DNA of 64,000 nt from Nonlabens spongiae (GTDB taxonomy: Bacteria; Bacteroidota; Bacteroidia; Flavobacteriales; Flavobacteriaceae). This document shows positions 44,401 to 52,617 of the stretch, in pieces (position 1 is the first letter of the stretch; the number at the start of each line of letters is the position of its first letter). A model generated the notes under the pieces. That model made no database searches, was not told the DNA's origin, and saw nothing but the letters and a program-made list of their open reading frames with translations. The DNA is taken from the NCBI RefSeq assembly GCF_002117125.1, contig NZ_CP019344.1:806001-870000 (forward strand), written 5' to 3'. The translations under genes and the position numbers were made by a program.

Positions 44401-45912
44401 ATATTTCAAGGGACTAAAGAACGTATTCGTCCCATTATGCTCACGGCCACCACTGATATTTTCGGCTTTTTACCTATGGCATTTTCCACATCGGCCGGTG
44501 CAGAAGTCCAACAGCCGCTCGCTACGGTAGTTATCGGTGGAATGCTTACAGCTACGCTGCTCACGTTGGTCGTGCTTCCCGTACTATATACCTTTATAGA
44601 AAAGAGACGCGAGCGCAAAGAGCAGAATAAGATTGGTTCGTTTAATCCGCAAGGCTTGACTACGATTTTGATAGTTGGTTTTATGTTAGGTGGCACCGCT
44701 TTCGCGCCTGCCCAGAGCGCAGTCGAAGGGAGAGCGCAACAATCACAAGCACCTGTGCAAGATCTCATTGCTAAGGACAGCATCAGGCCCATCACATTAT
44801 CACGAGCTGTAGAAATTGCCAAAGAAAATTATCCTGTACTCAAAGCAAGCCAACTCGAAATCGAAAGACAGAATGCACTCTCAGGCAATGCCTACGACTT
44901 CGGTAGTACACAGATCTTTACGGGTGGCGAAGAAGTGGCCGATGGTCAAGGTATTTATACCTTGATAGGTATCGGTCAACAAAATATTGATCTACTGGGA
45001 ATAGGTGCTAAAAAACGTTTGCAACAACAACGCATCCAGTTAGCCGAAACAGCTCTTGACCTTTCGGAAATCCAGATAGAACGGGAAGTCAAAAAGGCCT
45101 GGTCAGAAGCTTTTCAGGCAAAGAAGAAGTTTGTTTTGTACCGAGAACTGGACAGCATTTATGATCAGTTTGCACAATCTGTAGAACTCAATTATGAAGT
45201 GGAAGCCATTTCAAGACTGGAATATGCTGCTGCGCGCAATCAAGCACTACAAATTAACAATAAGTTTCAGCAGGCAGAAACAGACTATTTCATCGCCTTG
45301 CAAAAGCTCAACCTTTGGTTGACACCAGATACGATGTACGGCGTTTCTGATGAATTTGGAGCTAGTGAAATTTCAATTTTAGAGTCTAATAATACATTGA
45401 ATGATCATCCTGAGTTATCGCTTTCGCGAAAGCGTATAGATGAAGCACAAGCAAGTTATGATGCTGCTAGGGCAAATTTACTGCCCCAGTTTAATCTGCA
45501 AGGTGGTCTGCAACGTGTCAATGGTGATAGTGGTTTCTACACATATCAAGCAGGTATTTCCATACCGCTGTTTTCTGGACCAGTCCGTAGTCGTGCAAAA
45601 GCGGCAAAACTCGATGCACAGATTGCAGAAACCAATGCTATTTTCAAACAACGCGAGCTAAAATCGCAATTCGTACAGTCACAACAAAATTATGCACGAT
45701 GGCGGGATACCTGGTTTTTCTATAAAACCGAAGCCTTGCCACTTGCCATAGACCAGCGCAAAGGTGCATTGCTGGCATACAAAGAAGGAGCGCTGGATTA
45801 TGCAGCATTCACGCAAATAATACGTGATGCCATACAGACCGAAATGGATGCGCTGGACGCACTTGATAATTATTTAGAAGCCCTGTTTGATTTACAATAT
45901 TTCCAAAACTAA
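41467..45912 (+). CDS. RND heavy-metal pump fused to a TolC-like channel domain
   Basis: A 1481-residue protein. Residues 1-1060 are a CzcA/CusA-type RND pump (INRIIDFSINNKFIIGLFTL; VPDITNNQVQVITQSPNLGT; TM4 GAIDFGIIIDGAVIIIEGTV; GVAVLNGLVLINRFNSL; LTATTDIFGFLPMAFSTSAG). After an extra transmembrane-like segment (LTTILIVGFMLGGTAFAPAQ), residues 1105-1481 are an outer-membrane-factor domain (ITLSRAVEIAKENYPVLKAS to DALDNYLEALFDLQYFQN). The palindrome at 45420 reads SLSRKR. The fusion covers two of three efflux partners; the adaptor follows 5 bases later. How one chain spans both membranes is unclear; processing after the second signal-like segment is plausible. Confidence 0.92.
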   Translation: MINRIIDFSINNKFIIGLFTLTLIGVGIWSMATVNLGSVPDITNNQVQVITQSPNLGTEDIEQFVTYPVELSMGNLPGVTEIRSISRFGLSVVTIVFEDDMGTYLPRQLVQEKLNELGESIPEKFGSPSMGPISTGLGQIYEYTIKPEEGFENKYSPMELRTVQDWVIKRQLTLLEGVVEVNSYGGSIKQYEVAVNPDKLNSLGISISQVYEALARNNVNTGGAYIEKNKMSNFIRGEGLIRSLEDIKNISIINEGNIPVTIGDVATRVHFGNQVRYGAFTQDGKEAVGGIIMMLKGSNPNAVIQNVKNRMAEIEKSLPEGLTIAPIIDRSELIARTTDTVKTNLLEGALIVIFALVLLLGSLRGGIITATTIPLSLLFAFILMKQFNVWANLMSLGAIDFGIIIDGAVIIIEGTVYEIQKRIRSGKLKFNQGVMDKVAYDAGSTMMGSAFFGQIIILIVFTPILFLTGVEGKMFKPMAYTFGFAMIGAIILCLTYVPMMAALFMKPVQNTKNWFGRFERWLEKISDKIIGAIHSAYMPLLKGALKLKLIVLSAAAVLLLIAGFIFSNMGGEFVPQLDEGDLAMQALIRPGSSLSESIEVSKKIETILLESFPEIKTVTARIGVADIPTDPMPMDIADMYIILNKDMDEWTTASTKEGLIDAIRDKLDDELVGVNLVFTQPVELRFNELLEGVREDIAVKLYGEDLDVLSQKVQEMAAIIQTVPGAGDVSAERTAGLPQMTVKYKRDKMAQYGLDIQKVNDYISTAFAGGTAGVIFEGEKRFDLVVRFDESHRKSIDDLRNMYIDLKDGNQIPIIEIAEIEYVPGPMQISRDNTYRRTYVGVNARGRDVESVVKDIQQKLDEELDLPSGYYITYGGEFENLQSAKDRLIIVVPIALFLIFILLYFALKSFSQSLMIYIAIPLAAIGGVFALWLRDMPFSISAGVGFIVLFGVAVLNGLVLINRFNSLKEEGVISIKDRIFQGTKERIRPIMLTATTDIFGFLPMAFSTSAGAEVQQPLATVVIGGMLTATLLTLVVLPVLYTFIEKRRERKEQNKIGSFNPQGLTTILIVGFMLGGTAFAPAQSAVEGRAQQSQAPVQDLIAKDSIRPITLSRAVEIAKENYPVLKASQLEIERQNALSGNAYDFGSTQIFTGGEEVADGQGIYTLIGIGQQNIDLLGIGAKKRLQQQRIQLAETALDLSEIQIEREVKKAWSEAFQAKKKFVLYRELDSIYDQFAQSVELNYEVEAISRLEYAAARNQALQINNKFQQAETDYFIALQKLNLWLTPDTMYGVSDEFGASEISILESNNTLNDHPELSLSRKRIDEAQASYDAARANLLPQFNLQGGLQRVNGDSGFYTYQAGISIPLFSGPVRSRAKAAKLDAQIAETNAIFKQRELKSQFVQSQQNYARWRDTWFFYKTEALPLAIDQRKGALLAYKEGALDYAAFTQIIRDAIQTEMDALDALDNYLEALFDLQYFQN

Positions 45913-45917
45913 AAAAG

Positions 45918-47114
45918 ATGAAAACGATAAAATATATACCAATAGCCGCTATGCTAATAGCATTTACTTTAACCAGCTGTGGCGACTCAAAAACTGAAGA
46001 TGGCCACGATGAAGCCACCCATTCTGAAACAGAAGAAAACCATACCGAAGGCGAAGCTGAAGAAGTAATGCTCACGGCACAGCAGTTTGAAGCTTTACAA
46101 ATGGAAATTGATACACTCGCGCAACGCAATATGAGTGGTTATGTAGAAGCAAACGGTACGCTGGAAGTGCCACCGCAAAACGAAGCAAATATTACCGCGC
46201 TTGCAGGTGCAAATGTGGCATCCATAGAAGTAATAGAAGGCGACGAAGTCAAGAAAAATCAAGCAGTTGCTTATTTATCACATCCCAGCATCATCCAGAT
46301 ACAGAGTGATTACCTAAATGCATACAGCAACAGTCGCTTCTTAAAGCAAGAATATGAACGTCAAAAGAGGCTTTATGAAGCTGGTGTAGCATCTGGAATG
46401 AACTTTCAAAAAGCAACGGCAGACTATCGGTCATCTACCGCAATGGTAAAAGGGCTTGAAGCACAGTTGCGACAGTACAACATCAATGCAAGTGGCGTGC
46501 GCAATGGTACCATATACCAGCGTGTTGCGTTGCGCAGTCCCATTGCAGGTGTGGTAGAAAAGGTTTTCATAAAAACTGGTCAATATGTAGAACCACAGAC
46601 CAATCTTATGGAAATAGTAGATACAGACCACGTACACGCAGATTTGATGGTTTTTGAAAAAGATGTGGACAAAGTGAAGAAGGGACAAAAGGTACGTTTC
46701 AGTATCCAATCGCGTCCAGGAAAAGAACTGGAAGCCGTAATTTATTCGGTTAGCCAGACCTTTGAACAAGACCCAAAAGCAGTGCACGTTCACGCTGAAA
46801 TTGAGAATAAACAAGGTGGTCTTATCCCAGGAATGTACATTAAAGGTAAAATTGAAGTTGACAATCAGCAGACAACCGCATTACCTGAAAGTGCCGTAGT
46901 TACAGAAGCTGGAAAGAATTATGTGTTTACAGCGCAAAGAGAAGGCGATGCGTGGAGTTTTACACCAGTAGAGGTTACAACCGGCGAGAAAGATGGCGAC
47001 TGGATAGCCATACGCTTTTTTGAAACCCCAGATCCTAACACGCGTTTTGCATTCAACAATGTCTATTACCTGATGGGAGAAATGAAAAAGGGAGAAACTG
47101 AACACGAACATTAA
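45918..47114 (+). CDS. RND periplasmic adaptor lipoprotein (CzcB family)
   Basis: A 398-residue adaptor. The lipobox TLTSC (about Cys 21) is followed by a His/Glu-rich stretch (DGHDEATHSETEENHTEGEA) and the CzcB-type barrel, hairpin and lipoyl domains (VIEGDEVKKNQAVAYLSHPS; SPIAGVVEKVFIKTGQYVEP; DTDHVHADLMVFEKDVDKVK). It ends in HEH. Directly coupled to the fused pump, so the pair forms a complete tripartite system, most likely for Zn/Cd/Co or Cu. Confidence 0.92.
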   Translation: MKTIKYIPIAAMLIAFTLTSCGDSKTEDGHDEATHSETEENHTEGEAEEVMLTAQQFEALQMEIDTLAQRNMSGYVEANGTLEVPPQNEANITALAGANVASIEVIEGDEVKKNQAVAYLSHPSIIQIQSDYLNAYSNSRFLKQEYERQKRLYEAGVASGMNFQKATADYRSSTAMVKGLEAQLRQYNINASGVRNGTIYQRVALRSPIAGVVEKVFIKTGQYVEPQTNLMEIVDTDHVHADLMVFEKDVDKVKKGQKVRFSIQSRPGKELEAVIYSVSQTFEQDPKAVHVHAEIENKQGGLIPGMYIKGKIEVDNQQTTALPESAVVTEAGKNYVFTAQREGDAWSFTPVEVTTGEKDGDWIAIRFFETPDPNTRFAFNNVYYLMGEMKKGETEHEH

Positions 47115-47119
47115 TTACT

Positions 47120-47761
47120 ATGGATAAGACAAGAAGAAATAATCTTAAACAAGCCAGAACACTACAGATTTGGAACGTTGTTTATGATGTTATTGAAGTA
47201 GTGGTCTCGCTTATAGCAGGATTTACGGCCAATAGTTCGGCATTGATTGGTTGGGGATTAGACAGCACGATTGAAGTCGTAAGTGCGGGAACATTAGGCT
47301 GGCGACTACACGGCGAGATTAAAGGTATCGATGAAGAAAAAGTAAAGCGAAGGCAAAAAATCACGTTAAACGTAATTGCAATTTCCTTTATGCTCATCTG
47401 TATTTTCATTTCCTACGATTCCATTACAAAGCTTATAAATAAAGAAACCGCAAACTGGAGCACGATGGGACTGATTATATTATTGGTTTCCCTGGTTGTA
47501 AATCCTATCCTGATCTATTTCAAAAGAAAGTATGGAAAGAAATTAGACAGTCCAGCCTTGCTGGCTGATGCTAAAGACACCTTTATTTGCTTATACCAAA
47601 CCGTGGTCGTACTTATAGGATTGCTATTGGTCAACTGGTTAGGCTGGTGGTGGGCAGATCCTGTGGCGGCATTACTTATCGTTCCGTACGCTGCAAAAGA
47701 AGGCTATGAAGCCTACAATAAAGCTAAAAATATCAATTATAACACCGCACAAAATGACTGA
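47120..47761 (+). CDS. Cation-efflux (CDF-like) membrane protein
   Basis: A 213-residue protein with five to six transmembrane helices. It contains WGLDSTIEVVSAGTLGWRLH and LLADAKDTFICLYQTVVVLI, which match the metal-site helices 2 and 5 of cation diffusion facilitators (HxxxD replaced by D-based forms). The usual C-terminal cytoplasmic domain is missing, as in short CDF relatives of metal islands. It starts 5 bases after the adaptor and overlaps the Fur-like gene by 8 bases. Confidence 0.83.
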   Translation: MDKTRRNNLKQARTLQIWNVVYDVIEVVVSLIAGFTANSSALIGWGLDSTIEVVSAGTLGWRLHGEIKGIDEEKVKRRQKITLNVIAISFMLICIFISYDSITKLINKETANWSTMGLIILLVSLVVNPILIYFKRKYGKKLDSPALLADAKDTFICLYQTVVVLIGLLLVNWLGWWWADPVAALLIVPYAAKEGYEAYNKAKNINYNTAQND

Positions 47762-48176
47762 AATTGAAAAAACATTAAATGACCATAACGTGCGTCCCAC
47801 CGCAATGCGGATTTTGATCTACAAATATCTGGCTCAACAAAAGATTGCACTGGCTTTGCTTGATATAGAGACCGCTTTCGCGAAAGCGGAACGATCTACC
47901 ATCTTTAGAACATTAAAAACTTTTGAAGAAAAAAACGTGGTGCATCACATAGATGACGGAACTGGAATCTCTAAATACGCACTTTGTGAAGAAGGCTGTA
48001 ATTGTGAAATAGAACAGGATTTGCATTTACATTTTCATTGCACTAACTGTGACGAAACAGTTTGTTTAACGGAACAAAAAATCCCGCATATCAATTTGCC
48101 AGATGGATATTTGGCAGAGGATGTTAATCTCGTGGTTACGGGAATATGCGAAAAATGCAGCAGTAATTTACTTTAA
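47754..48176 (+). CDS. Fur-family transcriptional regulator
   Basis: A 140-residue Fur-type repressor. The winged-helix DNA-binding part is RPTAMRILIYKYLAQQKIAL then RSTIFRTLKTFEEKNVVHHI. The dimer/metal part has CEEGCNC, LHLHFHCTNCDETVCLTEQ and a final GICEKCSSN pair that can hold structural zinc. The frame is open to 47706, but the start at MTEIEKTLNDHNVRPT fits the family. The palindrome at 47874 reads TAFAKAE inside the recognition domain, just before RSTIFRTL. It is the only dedicated regulator seen in the metal cluster and probably senses Zn or a related cation. Confidence 0.9.
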   Translation: MTEIEKTLNDHNVRPTAMRILIYKYLAQQKIALALLDIETAFAKAERSTIFRTLKTFEEKNVVHHIDDGTGISKYALCEEGCNCEIEQDLHLHFHCTNCDETVCLTEQKIPHINLPDGYLAEDVNLVVTGICEKCSSNLL

Positions 48177-48197
48177 TAAACAAACGAACAAATTAGA

Positions 48198-48995
48198 TTG
48201 ATTTTGAAAAAAAGCACTTTTATAATAACTAAAATGGACTGCCCTTCAGAAGAGCAGATGATTCGGATGAAGTTAGAGTCTTATGCTCAAGTAAAACACT
48301 TGGATTTTGATATTCCAAACAGAAAATTGGAAGTATATCACGTGGACGACGTCAAGGCGATAAAAACGTCTATAGCCAGCTTAAAACTTGGGGATTCCTT
48401 AGAAGGAACCACAGAAGCCGAACCACCCGTAATGGAAGACCAATCCAAACAAAAAAGAATCCTATGGTGGGTCTTGGGCATCAACTTTGGCTTTTTCGTT
48501 ATCGAAATGACCACCGGTTGGATTTCTTCTTCGATGGGTCTTGTGGCAGACTCATTAGATATGCTGGCAGATTCCATCGTATATGCATTAAGCCTATTTG
48601 CGGTAGGCGGTGCCATTTCAAGAAAAAAGAAGGTTGCGAAATACAGCGGATACTTTCAGATGGCATTGGCAACACTTGGGTTTGCAGAGGTCTTGAGAAG
48701 GTTTTTTAGCAATACCGAAACACCCTTGTTTCAATGGATGATTATCGTTTCAATTTTCGCATTGGCAGGTAATTTGATATCGCTCTGGCTCATCAACAAG
48801 GCAAAGAGTCAAGAGGCTCATATGCAGGCAAGTGCCATTTTTACATCCAATGATATTATTGTTAATGGTGGTGTTATAGTAGCTGGGGTGCTGGTTTATT
48901 TTCTGAATAGTAAATGGCCCGATTTAGTGATTGGCGGCATCGTTTTCACTTTTGTAATGCGCGGTGCATTGAGAATATTGAAATTATCGAAGTAG
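48198..48995 (+). CDS. CDF-family cation transporter with an N-terminal HMA-like domain
   Basis: A 265-residue protein with a TTG start. Residues 1-70 resemble a heavy-metal-associated fold, but the metal loop is KMDCPSEEQMIRMKL with a single Cys. A CDF transmembrane domain follows: GLVADSLDMLADSIVYALSL, helix pairs, and the second metal helix FTSNDIIVNGGVIVAG. The C-terminal cytoplasmic domain is absent. It likely exports Zn, Co or similar ions to the periplasm. Confidence 0.87.
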   Translation: MILKKSTFIITKMDCPSEEQMIRMKLESYAQVKHLDFDIPNRKLEVYHVDDVKAIKTSIASLKLGDSLEGTTEAEPPVMEDQSKQKRILWWVLGINFGFFVIEMTTGWISSSMGLVADSLDMLADSIVYALSLFAVGGAISRKKKVAKYSGYFQMALATLGFAEVLRRFFSNTETPLFQWMIIVSIFALAGNLISLWLINKAKSQEAHMQASAIFTSNDIIVNGGVIVAGVLVYFLNSKWPDLVIGGIVFTFVMRGALRILKLSK

Positions 48996-49003
48996 TTTTT
49001 AAA

Positions 49004-50992
49004 ATGATATCAAACTTGATTAGAACATATGAAAAAGAAAAAATAAACTTACGTGACTTAGAACCAAAAAAACAACAAGGCGAGCACAGTCACGACGATG
49101 GCCATAACCATAGCAGCCCTGAAGAAATTTCAAATTTTAGAACCTATCTACCGGCTATTTTCAGCTTTGTGATGTTGATAGCCGGAATCGCTATTGATTA
49201 CTTTGATGCGTTTCCTTTCTTCAAAGGATGGATTCGCGTAGTATGGTACACGGTAGCCTATATCCCTGTAGGTTTTCCGGTGATAAGAGAAGGCTGGAAA
49301 AGTATTAAAAATGGTGATTTTTTTACGGAATTCTTCTTAATGTCCATAGCCACTTTAGGTGCATTTGCCATTGGCGAATATCCCGAAGGTGTTGCCGTAA
49401 TGCTGTTTTATGCTGTGGGCGAACTCTTCCAAAATGCGGCCGTTAACCGTGCGAAAGGAAATATAAAAGCCTTACTCGATGTAAGACCCAATGAAGCTTT
49501 GGTTTATCGTGATGTCGACTTTGTTTCAGTAAATCCCGAGACTGTTGAAATTGGCGAAAAGATACAGGTACGTGTAGGCGAAAAAGTTCCGCTTGATGGT
49601 ATTCTGCTTTCTGAAAAGGGTTCTTTTAATACTGCTGCCTTGACAGGCGAAAGCAAACCTGATACTATTGCTAAAGGCGATACCGTTTTTGCCGGAAGTA
49701 TCAACCTTGATGGCGTAATCGAAATCGAGACTACTAAGGAATTTAAAGATAGTTCCATTGCACGAATTCTGGATATGGTACAGAATGCAACCGCCAGAAA
49801 ATCAAAGACCGAATTGTTCATCAGAAAATTTGCTCGGATTTATACACCTATCGTTGTATTCCTTGCCATCGGACTTACGTTTTTACCTTACTTTTTTGTA
49901 GATGATTATGTGTTTAGGGATTGGTTGTACCGAGCGTTGATATTTCTTGTAATATCCTGTCCTTGTGCTTTAGTCATTTCTATTCCTCTCGGCTATTTCG
50001 GCGGATTGGGTGCGGCATCCCGCAACGGTATTCTTTTTAAAGGTGCATCCTTTCTCGATGCAATGACCCAAGTGAACACGGTTGTAATGGACAAAACAGG
50101 AACCGTTACCAAAGGGGTTTTTAAAATCAAGGAAATCAATTCCATCACATTTGAGGAAGCCGAATTTATGAAATACCTGATGGCGATGGAAGAACAATCC
50201 ACCCATCCTATCGCCAAGGCGATTCTCGAATATAAAGCAGACGGTTCGGATTACGAGGCGACCGATGTTTCAGAAGTTGCAGGAAAAGGTTTAAAAGGAA
50301 CGGTCAATGGGAAAACGGTATTGGTAGGTAATAAAGCTTTGATGACCTCAAATGGCATAGAAGTCCCTTCGGAAACAGATGGGATTGTAGAATCCATCGT
50401 TATGGTGTCCATAGATGGAACATTTGCAGGTTATGTAACTATTGCGGATGAATTGAAGGATGATGCGCACCAAGCCATTAAACAAATTAGAGATGCAGGG
50501 ATTTCAAAAATCATAATGCTATCAGGCGACAAAGACTCAATTACACAACAGGTTGCAAAAGAGTTAAACATCGATTGGGCAAAAGGCGGACTGTTGCCCG
50601 AAGATAAACTCAATGAGGTTGAAGAGCTCAAAAAGCAACCCGAAACCAAAGTAGCATTTATTGGCGATGGTATTAACGATGCACCCGTTTTGGCAGCAAG
50701 TGGCGTAGGTATTGCGATGGGTGGTTTAGGAAGTGATGTCGCCATTGAAACAGCCGATGTTATCATACAGACCGACCAGCCAAGTAAGATTGCAAGAGCG
50801 ATTAAAATTGGCCGTTCAACTCGAAGTATCGTATGGCAAAATATTGGGCTTGCCTTTGGGGTTAAGGTCATTGTACTAATTCTTGGTGCAGGTGGATTAG
50901 CCACGATGTGGGAAGCCGTATTTGCTGATGTAGGTGTTGCTTTGCTTGCTATTCTCAATGCCGTTAGATTGCAGAAAATGAAGTGGAACTAA
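49004..50992 (+). CDS. Zn/Cd/Pb-type P1B ATPase (CPC motif, ZntA/CadA-like)
   Basis: A 662-residue P-type ATPase. The start at MISNLIRTYEKEKINLRDLE is chosen because the frame's longer start lies inside the CDF gene. An N-terminal His-rich segment (EHSHDDGHNHSS) replaces a HMA domain. Core motifs are ALTGESKPD, CPC in VISCPCALVISIPLG, phosphorylation site DKTGTVTKG, HPIAKAI (the HP motif) and IGDGINDAPVLAASGVGIAM. CPC with this sequence context is the P1B-2 type that exports Zn, Cd and Pb. It closes the metal operon. Confidence 0.93.
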   Translation: MISNLIRTYEKEKINLRDLEPKKQQGEHSHDDGHNHSSPEEISNFRTYLPAIFSFVMLIAGIAIDYFDAFPFFKGWIRVVWYTVAYIPVGFPVIREGWKSIKNGDFFTEFFLMSIATLGAFAIGEYPEGVAVMLFYAVGELFQNAAVNRAKGNIKALLDVRPNEALVYRDVDFVSVNPETVEIGEKIQVRVGEKVPLDGILLSEKGSFNTAALTGESKPDTIAKGDTVFAGSINLDGVIEIETTKEFKDSSIARILDMVQNATARKSKTELFIRKFARIYTPIVVFLAIGLTFLPYFFVDDYVFRDWLYRALIFLVISCPCALVISIPLGYFGGLGAASRNGILFKGASFLDAMTQVNTVVMDKTGTVTKGVFKIKEINSITFEEAEFMKYLMAMEEQSTHPIAKAILEYKADGSDYEATDVSEVAGKGLKGTVNGKTVLVGNKALMTSNGIEVPSETDGIVESIVMVSIDGTFAGYVTIADELKDDAHQAIKQIRDAGISKIIMLSGDKDSITQQVAKELNIDWAKGGLLPEDKLNEVEELKKQPETKVAFIGDGINDAPVLAASGVGIAMGGLGSDVAIETADVIIQTDQPSKIARAIKIGRSTRSIVWQNIGLAFGVKVIVLILGAGGLATMWEAVFADVGVALLAILNAVRLQKMKWN

Positions 50993-51040
50993 ATCGTTGC
51001 GAGGAAGCATTATTCATAATCATTGATTTTGAGAGAATTA

Positions 51041-51300
51041 AGCTAATATCTTCCTTCAAAAAGTTCGAACTCTGTCCCGTTGAGTTCACAACACTTAAAA
51101 AACCACGCTCCGATAGGGCGTGGTTCTTTGTTTTCTGTAAGGGCTGAGCGATAGTTCGAAATTTTGAAAGAAAATGAAGAACTAGGGCGATAGCCCGTGG
51201 TTTCCTATTTGCAACATTGAGCTTAATCGGAATCTACAATGCTGTCGAGTTCACTTGAAAAGCAAACCCTGCATTTTCATATAGGGTTTCGTTTTATTTT
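51041..51300. repeat. Direct repeat copy 1: tRNA-tail and terminator relics
   Basis: This segment matches 60295-60560 along its whole length with many changes (shared blocks include AATGAAGAACTAGGGCGATAG and TTGCAACATTGAGCTTAAT). Inside are two degenerate copies of the tRNA-Arg end (51076-51089 and 51241-51254, GCTGTCGAGTTCAC). Each is followed by a hairpin: AACCACGC/GCGTGGTT at 51101-51125, and an AAACCCT/AGGGTTT pair at about 51268-51290. It marks an old island end between the metal and stress parts. Confidence 0.7.
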
Positions 51301-51838
51301 TAGAGTTTTGAAGGCCGCTAGGTTTTATCCATTAAGTGAAATGACAACTCAGCAACTTAATAGAAGTGAAAGGCGCTCTTTACAGAAAGGAAATTAAACA
51401 ATCTATCTAATTTTTTCAATTTAGTACTAAGCAAGTGTTTAATTATCATAGACTGATTATACCTAATCCGTCGGTAAATAGCTGGAGCACCACAAATTTT
51501 AGATAAAACGCTGAGGTGATCGATTAAATTACACCTTTTGAATATAGATAAGTTATAGCATCAAAAATCAATTTTAGCTGTAACTAGCTTATAATCGAAT
51601 AAATGAACTCTTTTAGGTTTGTTATAGTATCACTTTCGCGAAAGCGACATTACAATAAAACTGAGTAGAATTTACCCTATTGGATATTTATTACCCGATA
51701 TTTCAAATGTTCAATTATTAGATTTATTTGTAAAATGTTAAGGGTAAGTGCTTTAGACAGTGATGATAATTTTGCCACTATTGAGGCATGGCTTTAGATA
51801 ATTATCATGAGATTGATAAAGTTTAAAAAAAAATTAAC
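51301..51838. other. 538-bp gap between island parts
   Basis: AT-rich and without a supported gene. It contains a palindrome variant at 51631-51645 and a perfect TAATTTTG -7 box at 51767-51774, about 65 bases before the next gene, though without a TTG at standard distance. Confidence 0.5.
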
Positions 51839-52471
51839 TTGGCTAAAAAAATTACTGTCGCAAACCGCGTAAATATAGGTCTCGTACTACTCGCCGTGAT
51901 ACTGTTGATCCTCTGGACAAACCGCGTAGATCAAAATCATTTTGATACCGCACAAGAGGCCATGACATCTGTTTACAACGATCGTGTGGTCTCACAGAAC
52001 TATATATACAAAATCAACAATCTCATTCATGAGAAGGAATGCCTTAATGCTGAAGGTGCCGAGTCGGATGAAATAAATGAAAAAATTGACGACCTGATAA
52101 CTGATTTTAGCAAGACAAAACTCACACAACGTGAGACAGTTTACTTCAATAGTCTGATCTCTAATATCGAGAAGTATAGAAAAAGTAAGGCCGGACTAAT
52201 TCAGAACGTTAACCAGATAGCGAAAGTTAATACGCAAAACAACGAGGATCTCAACACATACTTTATTGAGATAAGAAAAAATCTAGATGATCTGGCAGCG
52301 GTACAGCTATCTGTAAGTAGAAATATAAAAGGTAGAGTTCAAAAATCTTTTGATATCAACAAAACCATGGCTGATTTTGAAACCGGTGTGCTGCTCGTAC
52401 TAGGCGTCATTATACTAATCGTCACTTTCTACAGACTTGAAAAATCAAAAGCGTTTCAAGAAGAAGATTAG
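51839..52471 (+). CDS. Membrane four-helix (4HB_MCP-like) sensor domain protein without output domain
   Basis: A 210-residue protein with TTG start. A transmembrane segment (IGLVLLAVILLILWT, residues 13-27) and a second one at the C-terminus (GVLLVLGVIILIVTFY) enclose a helical periplasmic region of about 150 residues, as in four-helix chemoreceptor-type sensor domains. After the second helix only about 15 cytoplasmic residues remain, so there is no HAMP or kinase. It may act with the soluble histidine kinase two genes on; that is inference from position. Confidence 0.7.
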   Translation: MAKKITVANRVNIGLVLLAVILLILWTNRVDQNHFDTAQEAMTSVYNDRVVSQNYIYKINNLIHEKECLNAEGAESDEINEKIDDLITDFSKTKLTQRETVYFNSLISNIEKYRKSKAGLIQNVNQIAKVNTQNNEDLNTYFIEIRKNLDDLAAVQLSVSRNIKGRVQKSFDINKTMADFETGVLLVLGVIILIVTFYRLEKSKAFQEED

Positions 52472-52617
52472 ATAGCTCTTACATTTCTAAATCCCTAACC
52501 TTTTCTTAAAATCAACTTTGTGCTCTTTTTCAGCCTAAAGTAACACGCATGCAGGCGGTCAGGGAGATCAAATCATAAAATGGGTTTCATCAATAGCCCT
52601 AAACTCAAAATACATAC

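Noticed and set aside
44698-44720. Further palindrome copy in the fused pump gene
   Set aside because: Only the left half (CGCTTTCGCG) is present; counted as a degenerate remnant at best.
26272-51000. Long antisense ORFs over the RND pump, ATPase and adaptor genes
   Set aside because: They have no start context or protein features and follow from the codon structure of the genes on the plus strand.
51041-51300. A further tRNA gene in the att-like repeats
   Set aside because: Only the T-arm and acceptor 3' parts can be traced; no anticodon arm or D-arm is present.
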